Positions 54,006-62,577 of a stretch of 64,000 nucleotides of DNA are shown here, in pieces. Position 1 is the first letter of the stretch. Every line of letters starts with the position of its first letter. Source of the DNA: Larkinella humicola. Lineage in GTDB: Bacteria > Bacteroidota > Bacteroidia > Cytophagales > Spirosomataceae. The stretch is taken from NCBI RefSeq assembly GCF_008727875.1, contig NZ_VTWS01000002.1, forward strand, positions 868,001 to 932,000, written 5' to 3'. A model generated the notes under the pieces. The model worked only from the letters and a program-made list of their open reading frames with translations. It made no database searches and was not told the origin of the DNA. The position numbers were made by a program, and so were the translations under genes.

Positions 54006-54929
54006 TCACCGGATTAAATTGGCAAACTGCTCGATCAGCGTCTTCGGAGCGCCGATTCGTTGCTGATACGATTGGTAAAAAGCCCGGTCGATGGGCCGAA
54101 ATTTCTCGGCTTGCCGGGCTTCCGACCAGCCCGAACGCAGCGCCACCAACACAGCGTGGTTTTCGGTGTGCAACGCTAACAGAACGTCCGTGATCTTTTT
54201 CTGCAACGAAACGTCCAGCGTGTTTTTCAGCAAGACTGGCCCCAGCGGTATCTCCTCCGACTCCCAGACCATTTTAATCCGGTTTTTCAGTGTCGAATCT
54301 TTCCGAACGGCTTTGTGGTACTCTTCACTGCCAAAAGCCGCCAGATCGGTTTTCCGCTCCAGCACCTGCGTCAATCCGTTGGCGTGGGTTTTACTGAACG
54401 CGACCGCCTTAAACTGACGCTCGGGTTCCGGTAGGCCGTTGGCGTACAGATAAGCCCGTGGAATGAGGTTGCCGGAGGTGGAGGTTTCGCTCACAAAGGT
54501 CATGCGATACTGAGCAGCCTGTTTCGTCAGATCGGCCATTCGGTTGACCGGCAACGATGCGTGGGCAATGAGGGCGGTTTTGTAGTTGTCGCGCACACCG
54601 GGCGGCACCTGCAATGCCGCTACCGGCGTATAGGGGCTGGCCCCCCGGTTAATGAGCAGCAAGTACCCAAACGTACTGATGAGGGCTAGATCGACTTCAC
54701 CGGCCTCGATACCGGCAATGAACCCGGCCACATTCTCATAACTTCTGGTCTGAACCGGCATCCCCAGTTTCTGACTCAGGACATCGGCCAGGGGCTGAAT
54801 ATTGCCCAGGCGGTTGTTGTCGGCGTAAGTATACGTGGCCAGTGTTAGTTTCGGCGTCTGGCAAAACGCCGGAAAAGCAAACCATTGAATCAGGACGATC
54901 AGCCGGATTCGGAGCAAAACAGGACTCAT
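54006..54929 (-). CDS. PhnD-like periplasmic phosphate/phosphonate-binding protein
   Basis: A 307-residue protein; the start at 54929 (MSPVLLRIRLIV) begins the signal peptide. The binding-protein fold has the family stretches AGFIAGIEAGEVDLALISTFGYLL and VSETSTSGNLIPRAYLYANG. PhnD proteins bind phosphonate or phosphite for an ABC transporter, but no permease or ATPase gene is present, so another role such as sensing is possible. Convergent with the preceding gene. Confidence 0.82.
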   Translation of the reverse strand: MSPVLLRIRLIVLIQWFAFPAFCQTPKLTLATYTYADNNRLGNIQPLADVLSQKLGMPVQTRSYENVAGFIAGIEAGEVDLALISTFGYLLLINRGASPYTPVAALQVPPGVRDNYKTALIAHASLPVNRMADLTKQAAQYRMTFVSETSTSGNLIPRAYLYANGLPEPERQFKAVAFSKTHANGLTQVLERKTDLAAFGSEEYHKAVRKDSTLKNRIKMVWESEEIPLGPVLLKNTLDVSLQKKITDVLLALHTENHAVLVALRSGWSEARQAEKFRPIDRAFYQSYQQRIGAPKTLIEQFANLIR

Positions 54930-55022
54930 ACAGCGTGGATGGGTTGAAATGAAACCGCGAAAGTAGTCCAAGCAATCCAAACGGGCTGACAACGATTTAG
55001 CAAACGGACATGAAAACCGGTT

Positions 55023-55694
55023 TTACTTCAACTGATTCTGCAACCGTTTGGCCAGCGTGTGGCTCTTGAATGAACTACTGAGCTTGTCGTACATCGCGCG
55101 GGCTTCGGCTTTGGGAAACTGGTTCCAGTACCAGTTCAGCAAATACAGGCTCAGTTGCGAATCAGGGTTGGCCTTGATCTGCTCGGCCACTTTCTGGTTT
55201 TGTTCGGCCTTCAGCCGCTTTTCTTCCCGCGCCACCCGGTTTGCAATGGCCGTATCACCGGTCGAACGCTGGCGGTCGTTGTACAAATCCATCAGCACTT
55301 CGCGGTAGGGGCGGTCTACTTCATTCTGAAATTTCAGCCAGCGGTCGGTCAGTGGTGAGCCTTTTACCTCGGCTTCGCGAAACGCGTCGCGGGTGCCTTC
55401 GAGGGTCAGGTCGCCGTCCCAGATAAATTGCACCTGCCCCGGCAAACCGGCCGCCACAACGTTGTAGAAATCAATTTCAGGAATGGTGCGGCTGAACGTA
55501 AACTTGCCATCGACCGCCCGGGTCGAATCCACGATCAACGGCTTGCTGTTGGCATTATCGGTTTTTTTGAGGTAAACCATAACCGTACCCAGTCCGTTGA
55601 CATTGCCCTGCAGCCTGACGTTTTTCTGGGCCTGAACCGACGTAAAAAATCCAAGACTGAGGAGAAGGACGAGACTATAAATACTTTTTTTCAT
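55023..55694 (-). CDS. DUF4369 domain protein without thioredoxin domain
   Basis: A 223-residue exported protein (signal ends near VQAQ). The first 110 residues have the DUF4369 beta-domain (VRLQGNVNGLGTVMVYLKKTD; DGKFTFSRTIPEIDFYNVV; FIWDGDLTLEGTRD), usually the N-terminal half of a TlpA/ResA-type thioredoxin. The rest is helical and charged, and no CxxC is found. It looks like a thioredoxin-less variant; function is unknown. Confidence 0.8.
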   Translation of the reverse strand: MKKSIYSLVLLLSLGFFTSVQAQKNVRLQGNVNGLGTVMVYLKKTDNANSKPLIVDSTRAVDGKFTFSRTIPEIDFYNVVAAGLPGQVQFIWDGDLTLEGTRDAFREAEVKGSPLTDRWLKFQNEVDRPYREVLMDLYNDRQRSTGDTAIANRVAREEKRLKAEQNQKVAEQIKANPDSQLSLYLLNWYWNQFPKAEARAMYDKLSSSFKSHTLAKRLQNQLK

Positions 55695-55891
55695 GACACG
55701 ATGGTGAGGCTCTTTTAAGATTTGCCGTTAAATAAAACGTTTTGATACCCAGCATGTAACCGGGTATATTACAAAGAATAAACAACAAAAATACCCTTTC
55801 TGTCTGCGTTTGGTGTCCGTAACCGGCAGTAAACTTATCCTCTGGCCTTTTCAAATCAAAACGGTATCGTCAACCTCTACCTTTCTGCTCC

Positions 55892-57244
55892 ATGGATGCC
55901 CTTTCCCCCACCGTCTCGTTGACTTCCGAATCTCCCGGCTACGTCGCCGTTCAGCCCGTTGCCAAAGCCGACCGCATTCAAACCATCGACGTCATTCGTG
56001 GTTTTGCGCTGCTCGGCATTCTGATGATGAACATCCCGTACTTTGGCCTGTCGCACACGGCTACCCCCCGGTTTTTCACGGCCCCGGTCGATTCACCGGA
56101 TTTTAAGACCTTCCTGACGGTTTCGGTGATTTTTGAAGGAACCATGCGGGCCTTGTTTTCGATGTTGTTCGGCGCGGGGATGTTGCTGTTTATGGCCAAG
56201 AAAGACACCCGAACCGATGGCTACGGCATGCCGGATTACTACTACCGGCGGTTGTTCTGGCTCATCGTGTTCGGCATGTTCAACGCGTTTGTGCTGCTCT
56301 GGCCCGGCGACATTCTGTATACTTACGGCGTTTGCGGTTTATTTCTGTTTCCGTTTCGGAACATGAAGCCCCGGACGCATCTCCTGATCGCGTTTTTCTG
56401 CGTGGCGGTTTTGGGCGTAAAAGGATTTTTCAAGGCGATGGAAACCCAGGAGAATCGGGAAGGCTACCTCAAAGCCATTCAACTGGAGAAACAGAAAAAA
56501 CCGCTGACTGACGAACTCAAAAAAGCCAAAGAAGGCTGGCTGGCTGTGGAAAAAAACACGAAATACGACCAGAAGAAAGAGGACGAAATTAACAAAACCA
56601 TGCAGGGCGATTACGGCACGATTTTCAAAGCGTATCTGCCGCTGAATACCAAATTTGAGTCGGTTAAATTCTACCAGAATTTCATCTGGGACGCCTGGGC
56701 GCTGATGTTTCTCGGAATGGCGCTGTTCAAATGGGGCTTCTTTTCCAATCAACTGCCCACCCGAACGTACGTCCTGACCTTGCTTGCCGGTTATGGCATC
56801 GGCCTATCGCTGGGCTGGTTGGCCTTCTGGGATGGCGTCGCCTGGTTCACGAACCCCGGCAAAGTGATCGATGCTGATTCGTTTCCGTTCCAGGCTTTCT
56901 ACCAGATTCGCCGGGCCGCTTCCGCCCTCGGACATGCCAGTTTGCTGTTGTTGATCTACCGCTCGGGCATCGTTCCCTGGCTGATGAAAGCCCTGGCCAA
57001 CGTCGGGCAAATGGCGTTCACCAACTACCTGATGCAGAGCATCATCTGCACCCTGTTTTTCTACGGATACGGTTTTGGCTACTTCGGCAAGCTGTCGTAT
57101 TATGAACTTTACTTCGTCGTAGCCGCCGTGTGGTTGTTTCAATTCATCTTCTCGGCCCTCTGGCTCCGGTTCTTCCGCTTCGGCCCCTTCGAATGGCTCT
57201 GGCGATCGCTGACGTACTGGAAACGGCAGCCCATGCAGGGTTGA
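55892..57244 (+). CDS. DUF418 membrane protein
   Basis: A 450-residue protein with about nine to ten membrane segments. It begins RIQTIDVIRGFALLGILMMNIPYF, the typical DUF418/acyltransferase-like first helix. A soluble charged loop lies around residues 180-260 (KQKKPLTDELKKAKEGW...). C-terminal MAFTNYLMQSIICTLFFYG is the DUF418 signature. No function is established for the family. A perfect 40-bp-arm hairpin starts 5 bp after the stop. Confidence 0.88.
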   Translation: MDALSPTVSLTSESPGYVAVQPVAKADRIQTIDVIRGFALLGILMMNIPYFGLSHTATPRFFTAPVDSPDFKTFLTVSVIFEGTMRALFSMLFGAGMLLFMAKKDTRTDGYGMPDYYYRRLFWLIVFGMFNAFVLLWPGDILYTYGVCGLFLFPFRNMKPRTHLLIAFFCVAVLGVKGFFKAMETQENREGYLKAIQLEKQKKPLTDELKKAKEGWLAVEKNTKYDQKKEDEINKTMQGDYGTIFKAYLPLNTKFESVKFYQNFIWDAWALMFLGMALFKWGFFSNQLPTRTYVLTLLAGYGIGLSLGWLAFWDGVAWFTNPGKVIDADSFPFQAFYQIRRAASALGHASLLLLIYRSGIVPWLMKALANVGQMAFTNYLMQSIICTLFFYGYGFGYFGKLSYYELYFVVAAVWLFQFIFSALWLRFFRFGPFEWLWRSLTYWKRQPMQG

Positions 57245-57248
57245 AGGG

Positions 57249-57341
57249 AATTTCAAATGAGAAATGATGAATGTTAAATGTAAAAGTGTTTCAAGTCCGA
57301 CCACTTTTACATTTAACATTCATCATTTCTCATTTGAAATT
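57249..57341. repeat. heptad-armed hairpin (perfect 40-bp arms)
   Basis: Arms 57249-57288 and 57302-57341 pair perfectly over 40 nt with a 13-nt loop. Units read AATTTCA, AATGAGA, AATGATG, AATGTTA and AATGTAA. It lies between the convergent DUF418 and GNAT genes. Confidence 0.9.
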
Positions 57342-57355
57342 TAAAATTCCTTTTT

Positions 57356-57661
57356 TCACAATCCGTCTTCTTCCTTCGTCCAAACATCCGCATAGTCTTT
57401 CGGATGCCGCTTGAACTGGAGGTGTACGTATGGACAAAGCGGAATGACTTTCAGGCGGTTTTCCCGCGCATACGCCACCATCGCATCCAGCATCTGTTTG
57501 GCGTAGCCCTTTCCTTCGGCTTCCGGGACCACTTCCGTGTGATAAACCGTCAGGTTACCATCGGCGATATTGACCACCATTTCGCCAATTTTAACGCCCT
57601 CTTCGTAGAGGTAAAAAGCGCCGGGACTTTTCTGGTCCAGGTCTAGTTTGATTTCTGCCAT
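57356..57661 (-). CDS. small GNAT-type N-acetyltransferase
   Basis: A 101-residue protein starting MAEIKLDLDQ (57661). It has the minimal GNAT layout of the YidJ/GCN5-like group: GAFYLYEEGVKIGEMVV, HTEVVPEAEGKGYAKQMLDAMV (acetyl-CoA loop) and VIPLCPYVHLQFKRHPK. Substrate is unknown. It is monocistronic. Confidence 0.87.
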   Translation of the reverse strand: MAEIKLDLDQKSPGAFYLYEEGVKIGEMVVNIADGNLTVYHTEVVPEAEGKGYAKQMLDAMVAYARENRLKVIPLCPYVHLQFKRHPKDYADVWTKEEDGL

Positions 57662-57823
57662 CGTATGGTACGGTAAACGAATGCTGCACCGGTCGTTGAA
57701 AAGTAGGGCGGCCGGTTTGCGGAAATATAGGAATAAATCGAATTCCGATCGCTTTTCTGGGCGAAATTCCACCCCGCTTCTTATTATTTGATAACTTACC
57801 CACCGAGCCTACGCAATCACGGT

Positions 57824-59581
57824 ATGAAATCAAAAATGGAACGTTTGACGACGCTTTTCTTTACCGGCTATGCCCTGTGTCTGCTCTTTTCCACGCCGGG
57901 ACTGGCGCAAACGGGGAAAGGTGATCGCATCAGCGGTTTGAACTTCGCTACCCGAAGTCCGGTTGTGGCCAGCCACGGCATGGTGGCGACGGCTCATCCC
58001 CTGGCGTCGCAAATCGGCCTCGACATTCTGAAACAGGGCGGAACTGCCGTCGACGCAGCCATTGCGGCCAACGCGGCCCTGGGCGTGCTGGAACCCAACA
58101 ACTGCGGCATCGGTGGCGATTTATTCGCCATCGTCTGGTCGGCCAAAGACCGGAAACTGTATGGCCTGAACGCCAGCGGCCGGTCGCCCCGGGGACTAAC
58201 ATCCGACAAATTGAAGGCGGTTTTGGGCGATAGCAAGACGATTCCGCTCTATGGGCCCCTATCGGTTTCGGTGCCGGGAACCGTAGACGGCTGGTTCGAA
58301 TTGCACCGGCGGTTTGGCAAACTCACCATGAAAACCCTGCTGGCGCCCGGCATTCGCTACGCCCGCGAAGGTGCTCCCGTTCCATCGGTCATTGCGTATT
58401 CGTGGCAGGAGGCCGTTCGGCGGCTGGAAGCGAGCCGGTCAACGATTCAGGAATTCGATAACTTCCGACGAACCTTTCTGATCAATCAGTTACCTCCCCA
58501 AGAAGGACAAATCTTCAAAAACGCGGATTTGGCGGCTACCTACGAAAAGATTGCCAACGGCGGTCGGGATGCTTTTTACAAAGGGGCGATTGCATCAGTC
58601 ATCGATCGGTACGCCCAAAAAACCGGGCTATACCTGCGCAAAGAAGATCTGGCTAGCCACAAAAGTACCTGGGTCGATCCGGTTTCGGTCAACTACCGGG
58701 GTTTCGATGTTTTTGAACTGCCGCCCAACGGCCAGGGGATCGCCGTGCTCCAGATGCTGAACATGCTGGAAGCGTATGATTTACAGAAAATGGGACATAA
58801 CAGCGCGGAGTATCTGCACGTATTGACGGAAGTCAAAAAGCTGGTGTTTGAAGACCGCGCCCGGTTTTACGCAGATCCGGACTTCGCCAAAATACCGCTA
58901 TCCTGGTTGCTATCGAAGGACTATGCGGCCCGGCGTCGGAAATTAATCGATCCGAAACAGGCCGCCAAACGCGTCGATTCCGATGCGCTGCCGCTGCGGG
59001 AGGGCGACACAACCTACCTCACCGTGGCCGACGACGAAGGCAATATGGTGTCGTTGATTCAAAGCAACATGCTCGAATTTGGCAGCGGGCTGGTGCCCGA
59101 CGGGTTGGGATTTGTCTTTCACAACCGGGGAACGAGTTTCAGCCTGCAAACCGGCCATGCCAACGAATACAAACCGGGCAAACGTCCCTTCAACACCATC
59201 ATCCCGGCATTTGTCCTGAAAGACGGAAAACCGTTCCTGAGTTTTGGCGTCATGGGCGGAGCCATGCAACCGCAGGGCCACGTTCAGATTCTGTGTAATC
59301 TCCTGGATTTCGGCATGAACGTGCAGGAAGCGGGCGACGCGGCCCGGTTCAGCCACTCCGGCAGCAGCGAACCCATTGGCACCCGAATGCTGGACGGCGG
59401 TCACCTGGCGCTGGAAAGCGGTATTTCAAACGAAGTGCGCGAGGAACTGGAGCGCAGGGGCCACCACCTGATTGCCAAGGATTTCTTCGGTGGCTATCAG
59501 GCCATCCTATTCGATACCACGCAAAAAGTCTATCACGGGGCCTCAGAAATGCGGAAAGATGGGCAAGCGGTGGGGTACTAA
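57824..59581 (+). CDS. ggt: gamma-glutamyltransferase
   Basis: A 585-residue exported enzyme; the start at 57824 (MKSKMERLTT) begins a signal peptide ending near GLAQ. It should self-cleave before Thr396 (GDTTYLTVAD), the nucleophile of the small subunit; the usual TTH is TTY here. SFGVMGGAMQPQGHVQ and ELGSGL-type FGSGLVPDG complete the site. It hydrolyses glutathione and other gamma-glutamyl compounds in the periplasm. Confidence 0.93.
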   Translation: MKSKMERLTTLFFTGYALCLLFSTPGLAQTGKGDRISGLNFATRSPVVASHGMVATAHPLASQIGLDILKQGGTAVDAAIAANAALGVLEPNNCGIGGDLFAIVWSAKDRKLYGLNASGRSPRGLTSDKLKAVLGDSKTIPLYGPLSVSVPGTVDGWFELHRRFGKLTMKTLLAPGIRYAREGAPVPSVIAYSWQEAVRRLEASRSTIQEFDNFRRTFLINQLPPQEGQIFKNADLAATYEKIANGGRDAFYKGAIASVIDRYAQKTGLYLRKEDLASHKSTWVDPVSVNYRGFDVFELPPNGQGIAVLQMLNMLEAYDLQKMGHNSAEYLHVLTEVKKLVFEDRARFYADPDFAKIPLSWLLSKDYAARRRKLIDPKQAAKRVDSDALPLREGDTTYLTVADDEGNMVSLIQSNMLEFGSGLVPDGLGFVFHNRGTSFSLQTGHANEYKPGKRPFNTIIPAFVLKDGKPFLSFGVMGGAMQPQGHVQILCNLLDFGMNVQEAGDAARFSHSGSSEPIGTRMLDGGHLALESGISNEVREELERRGHHLIAKDFFGGYQAILFDTTQKVYHGASEMRKDGQAVGY

Positions 59582-59582
59582 T

Positions 59583-59642
59583 GAGTTATGAGTGAAGAGT
59601 TAAGAATTAGCTGACGCATCCATAACTCATAACTCTTCACTC
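59583..59642. repeat. heptad-armed hairpin with AGCTGACGC core
   Basis: The left arm has four GAGTTAT/GAGTGAA-type units plus CTGACGC; the right has three units. They pair imperfectly. The right end overlaps the beta-lactamase stop codon (59641-59643). Confidence 0.7.
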
Positions 59643-60432
59643 ATATTCCCAGTTCCTTCAAAATCGCTTCCGTAATCTGGCGACGGGCGGGGACAAACGT
59701 AGTAGGAACCGGTTTTGGACTTTCTACATTGGTGGCAAAATAATAGACCTTGTCGCCTTTCTCGACGTAGCCTACAAACCAGCCGATGTTGGGGTTGGCA
59801 CTGCCTCCGGCCCAGCCCGTCTTGCCGTAAAGTTTCATGCCCGGTTTTTCGTCGATCAGCATGATTTTTTTCAGAACCGCCAGATTTTTGGGTGCAAACG
59901 GCACCTTGCCCTCGTGAATCCGGTGCAACAGATCGATTTGTTGCTCCTGTGTAATCGTGGATTTGCCTTCCAGCCAGAACGAATCCAGGTTGTCGGCGTT
60001 GATGTCCAGTTTTCCGTAGCCTACTTTAGCAACCCACTCGCGCATCCGTTTCAGGCCCACTTTCCGGGCCACTTCCTGGTAACAAGGCACGCAGGAAACT
60101 TTAAAGGCCGTTTCGAGTGTATTGTCGCGGTTCCAGGTTTCGATTTCCCGTTTAACGCTGTCCCATTTCATAACGGAATTTTCGTCTTTCAGCACACCGG
60201 TTTCCAGGCCGATCAGCGTGTTGAGAATTTTGAACGTGGACGCGGGCAGAAAGCCCTGCCGCGTGCGTTCAAACTGATACGCCGTGTAATGGTCACGCTG
60301 CGGATCGTAGAGCAGAAAGGACCCTTTCAGTTTCTGTTCGGTAAAAAAACGTTCGAAATCCGGGCGTTCCGTCACGGAAGCGGGGCGGTAGCTCAGCAGA
60401 AAAAGCGAAGCGAAGGCAACCAGGGTCTTCAT
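59641..60432 (-). CDS. class D beta-lactamase (OXA-like)
   Basis: A 263-residue serine enzyme with a signal peptide. Active-site motifs are Ser65-x-x-Lys68 (PASTFKI), Ser113-x-Val115 (SCVPCYQ), Tyr139-Gly-Lys141 (VGYGKLD, where most members have YGN), Trp153 (SFWLEGK) and Lys204-Thr-Gly206 (YGKTGWAGG). All catalytic parts are present, so an active penicillin-hydrolysing or penicillin-binding protein is expected; spectrum is unknown. Convergent with ggt. Confidence 0.93.
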   Translation of the reverse strand: MKTLVAFASLFLLSYRPASVTERPDFERFFTEQKLKGSFLLYDPQRDHYTAYQFERTRQGFLPASTFKILNTLIGLETGVLKDENSVMKWDSVKREIETWNRDNTLETAFKVSCVPCYQEVARKVGLKRMREWVAKVGYGKLDINADNLDSFWLEGKSTITQEQQIDLLHRIHEGKVPFAPKNLAVLKKIMLIDEKPGMKLYGKTGWAGGSANPNIGWFVGYVEKGDKVYYFATNVESPKPVPTTFVPARRQITEAILKELGI

Positions 60433-60447
60433 AAAGAAGGGAAAACG

Positions 60448-61926
60448 TTACGGTTTGGACGAAATGGACTGAATTTTGGCAAATTTGCCCGCTCCGCCTT
60501 TTTCGCCCAGGGCTGGCTCAAACCCGAGTTGGATAATGGACCCTTTCCAGGTGGGCACTTTGGTCATATCAATTTCATAGGTCCGGTACTGACCGTCGCC
60601 AATAATCGGAAAATCAACCAGGTTTCCGGCCACAAATTCGGGGTCTTTCGGCACCATCCACCGGAGCCGGGCCTGCGTTGCATCGGTTTTGAAAGCCCCT
60701 TTGATGTACATCTTCGGCACATCGGCGGCCTGATACATTTCGTTGGGGCCAATCATCAGGAAACTCCCATTATCGAGCGGCAGATCCAGTTCGTTTTTAA
60801 TGGGCCAGCCGCGATCGGTTCCCTGATAGTACCACCACGACTGCCGGTCGGCCACAAAGCGATAATCCGGTGTCGATTTGGGACGGGGTTGCGCATACAC
60901 GAACTTCCGGATGTCGTCGAGCGTGCCGACGACCAACGTATAATCGTACTGATACTGGATGTTATAGTCGAGAACCTCATAGGCCGATGGTGTAATGTAA
61001 GCCGTCGTGAAGTCGTATTCGCCCCCAACAACGGAGGTTCCGAACGTACCACCGATAAAATAGTGGTGGTTCGGTTTATACACTGCCACCCCCCAATTGG
61101 CATCGTTGACCATCGCCATCCAGTTTTCCGGAGAGATCAGCGGCTGTCCGCCAAAAATCTCGTTGACGGTCTGGCTGCTCGTTTTGGTCAGCACATCATT
61201 GGTAAAAGGGCGCGCACCCGTGTAGGCAACGACATTCCGAAACGGCGCATTCAGAAAGACGGCCGGTAACTCCTGCGGTTTTGCCGAATATTGTTTCGTG
61301 TCACTCCGGTTGTTGTTCAGCCGGTGCCGCACTTTAACGGTATTTTTATCGAGCGTGATCCAGGTTTCAATCGTGCATTCGCCCACCACATTGTCATTGG
61401 GATAGATCATCGGGACGGTTTTGACGTAAATTTCCCGGCCATCATTCCGCGATTCGAGTACCTTGGAGCGATTGCCAAAGACATCGCCCGACATAATCGG
61501 ATTCCAGCCCAGTTCCTGCCACAAGGGGTGGGGTTGTTTGCCCCCCGGCGCAAAGGGCGTCGGCCCGGCATAAAACGACGCCTGAATCTGGCGGCCCGCA
61601 TCCCAGTTATTCACCACATTTTGCCCGTTGGCCGACGTGGCCAGATAGGTGATGGCGCCCCCCATGTTCAGATCGACGCTCAGGCGGAGCATGCCGTTAT
61701 CGATGTAGGAAGGCCGGGCCGGTGGATTTGGCAAACCGGTGATGGGCGAAGTTCCGGGGCCGCTCCCGCCGGTGTTTCCTCCCGGCGTTCCGGGCGTACC
61801 CGGTGTTCCGGACGTACCACCCTGGTTGGAGGGCGTCCGCCAAACCCGCTCTTCGTATTTGTAACAGCCTGTAAACGTCAGACCAACCACCGCTATCAGG
61901 ATCCATGCACGTCGACGTATCATCAT
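60448..61926 (-). CDS. large lipoprotein, unknown function, collagen-like linker
   Basis: A 492-residue lipoprotein (GLTFTGCYKY, Cys21). Residues 33-60 are a Gly/Pro/Thr/Ser linker with GTPGTPGTPGG. The folded part has RLSVDLNMGGAITYLATSANGQNVVNNWDAGRQIQ-like beta-rich sequence, WNP, and WQELGWNPIMSGDV; it recalls sugar-binding or mutarotase-like supersandwich folds. The YTLVVGTLDDIRKFVYAQ stretch looks like a carbohydrate enzyme accessory. I do not assign a family. It lies 16 bp from the beta-lactamase, same strand. Confidence 0.7.
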   Translation of the reverse strand: MMIRRRAWILIAVVGLTFTGCYKYEERVWRTPSNQGGTSGTPGTPGTPGGNTGGSGPGTSPITGLPNPPARPSYIDNGMLRLSVDLNMGGAITYLATSANGQNVVNNWDAGRQIQASFYAGPTPFAPGGKQPHPLWQELGWNPIMSGDVFGNRSKVLESRNDGREIYVKTVPMIYPNDNVVGECTIETWITLDKNTVKVRHRLNNNRSDTKQYSAKPQELPAVFLNAPFRNVVAYTGARPFTNDVLTKTSSQTVNEIFGGQPLISPENWMAMVNDANWGVAVYKPNHHYFIGGTFGTSVVGGEYDFTTAYITPSAYEVLDYNIQYQYDYTLVVGTLDDIRKFVYAQPRPKSTPDYRFVADRQSWWYYQGTDRGWPIKNELDLPLDNGSFLMIGPNEMYQAADVPKMYIKGAFKTDATQARLRWMVPKDPEFVAGNLVDFPIIGDGQYRTYEIDMTKVPTWKGSIIQLGFEPALGEKGGAGKFAKIQSISSKP

Positions 61927-62067
61927 ATTTCGTAAAGGAGACTAATCCGTTATTTTTCCGATCAACAACTATCTGTTTCTTGCAGAATGCAAACTTGGGG
62001 ATAAGTTTACAAAATAATGGCTTTAATCTTTAACTCGCTCGCCATTTAAACCAAAAGCAATTCAATA

Positions 62068-62269
62068 ATGGTTCTGAAAAGCCTGATTTCCAACCCTATA
62101 AAACAGCGCTTACCCCCTGACATCATCCTGAACCCGGTGTTAACCCACCTACGCCCGGAAAGCGTTCGAAAAAGCCGGGTTGACCATTCGCGATATTAAG
62201 TTTGGCAACGGGTGTGGGCGACTCAATACCGTTGATTACCAGGATTTGATCTTTGTGACCAAAAAATAG
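62068..62269 (+). pseudogene. probable frameshifted remnant of a small gene
   Basis: From ATG 62068 a frame reads VLKSLISNPIKQRLPPDI and on to about 62150. From there the +1-shifted frame gives RKAFEKAGLTIRDIKFGNG and ends LNTVDYQDLIFVTKK at the stop 62267-62269. That final part reads like a true C-terminus. An in-frame stop at 62141 prevents simple joining. I do not recognise the family. Confidence 0.4.
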
Positions 62270-62270
62270 C

Positions 62271-62314
62271 GTTTTTGTCGTTGCCCTGCGGTTTCCGGGT
62301 GCAACGACAAAAAC
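62271..62314. terminator. hairpin after the gene remnant
   Basis: GTTTTTGTCGTTGC pairs perfectly with GCAACGACAAAAAC around a 16-nt loop. It starts one base after the remnant's stop codon. The stem is A/T-rich at the base, as in bidirectional terminators. Confidence 0.7.
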
Positions 62315-62351
62315 ATTTAAAAGTTTTTCTTCCTAATTCGTCTCCATCCAC

Positions 62352-62359
62352 TAATTTTG
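62352..62359 (+). promoter_or_regulatory. -7 box of carB
   Basis: TAATTTTG matches TAnnTTTG. It is 218 bp upstream of the carB ATG; no good -33 TTG is present. Confidence 0.4.
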
Positions 62360-62577
62360 TGGGATTTTTGACCATACCGAAACAGATTGGCTTCGGAAGC
62401 AACTAAACGGTTCGCCCTGTGTCTGCGTTCCGGTCGCTGTGCCAACCTGTTTTCGCTTCGGGCCAGTACGTTTCAGGGGGTCAGGAATAGTGATTGTGTG
62501 TTAAGGATTGACACGCATTTTTCATCGGTTTGCCGTTGCAACGGTCGCCAGATTCATTATTCATTCGTCTCACTGTA

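Larger units (their letters stand above)
61927..62577. other. 651-bp region upstream of carB with gene remnant
   Basis: It holds a frameshifted remnant (62068-62269), its hairpin (62271-62314) and a -7 box at 62352 for carB. The carB leader would be about 220 nt; no riboswitch or attenuator is recognised in it. Confidence 0.5.

Noticed and set aside
59914-61269. 451-codon plus-strand open frame
   Set aside because: Antisense to the beta-lactamase and the large lipoprotein; no signal or motif.
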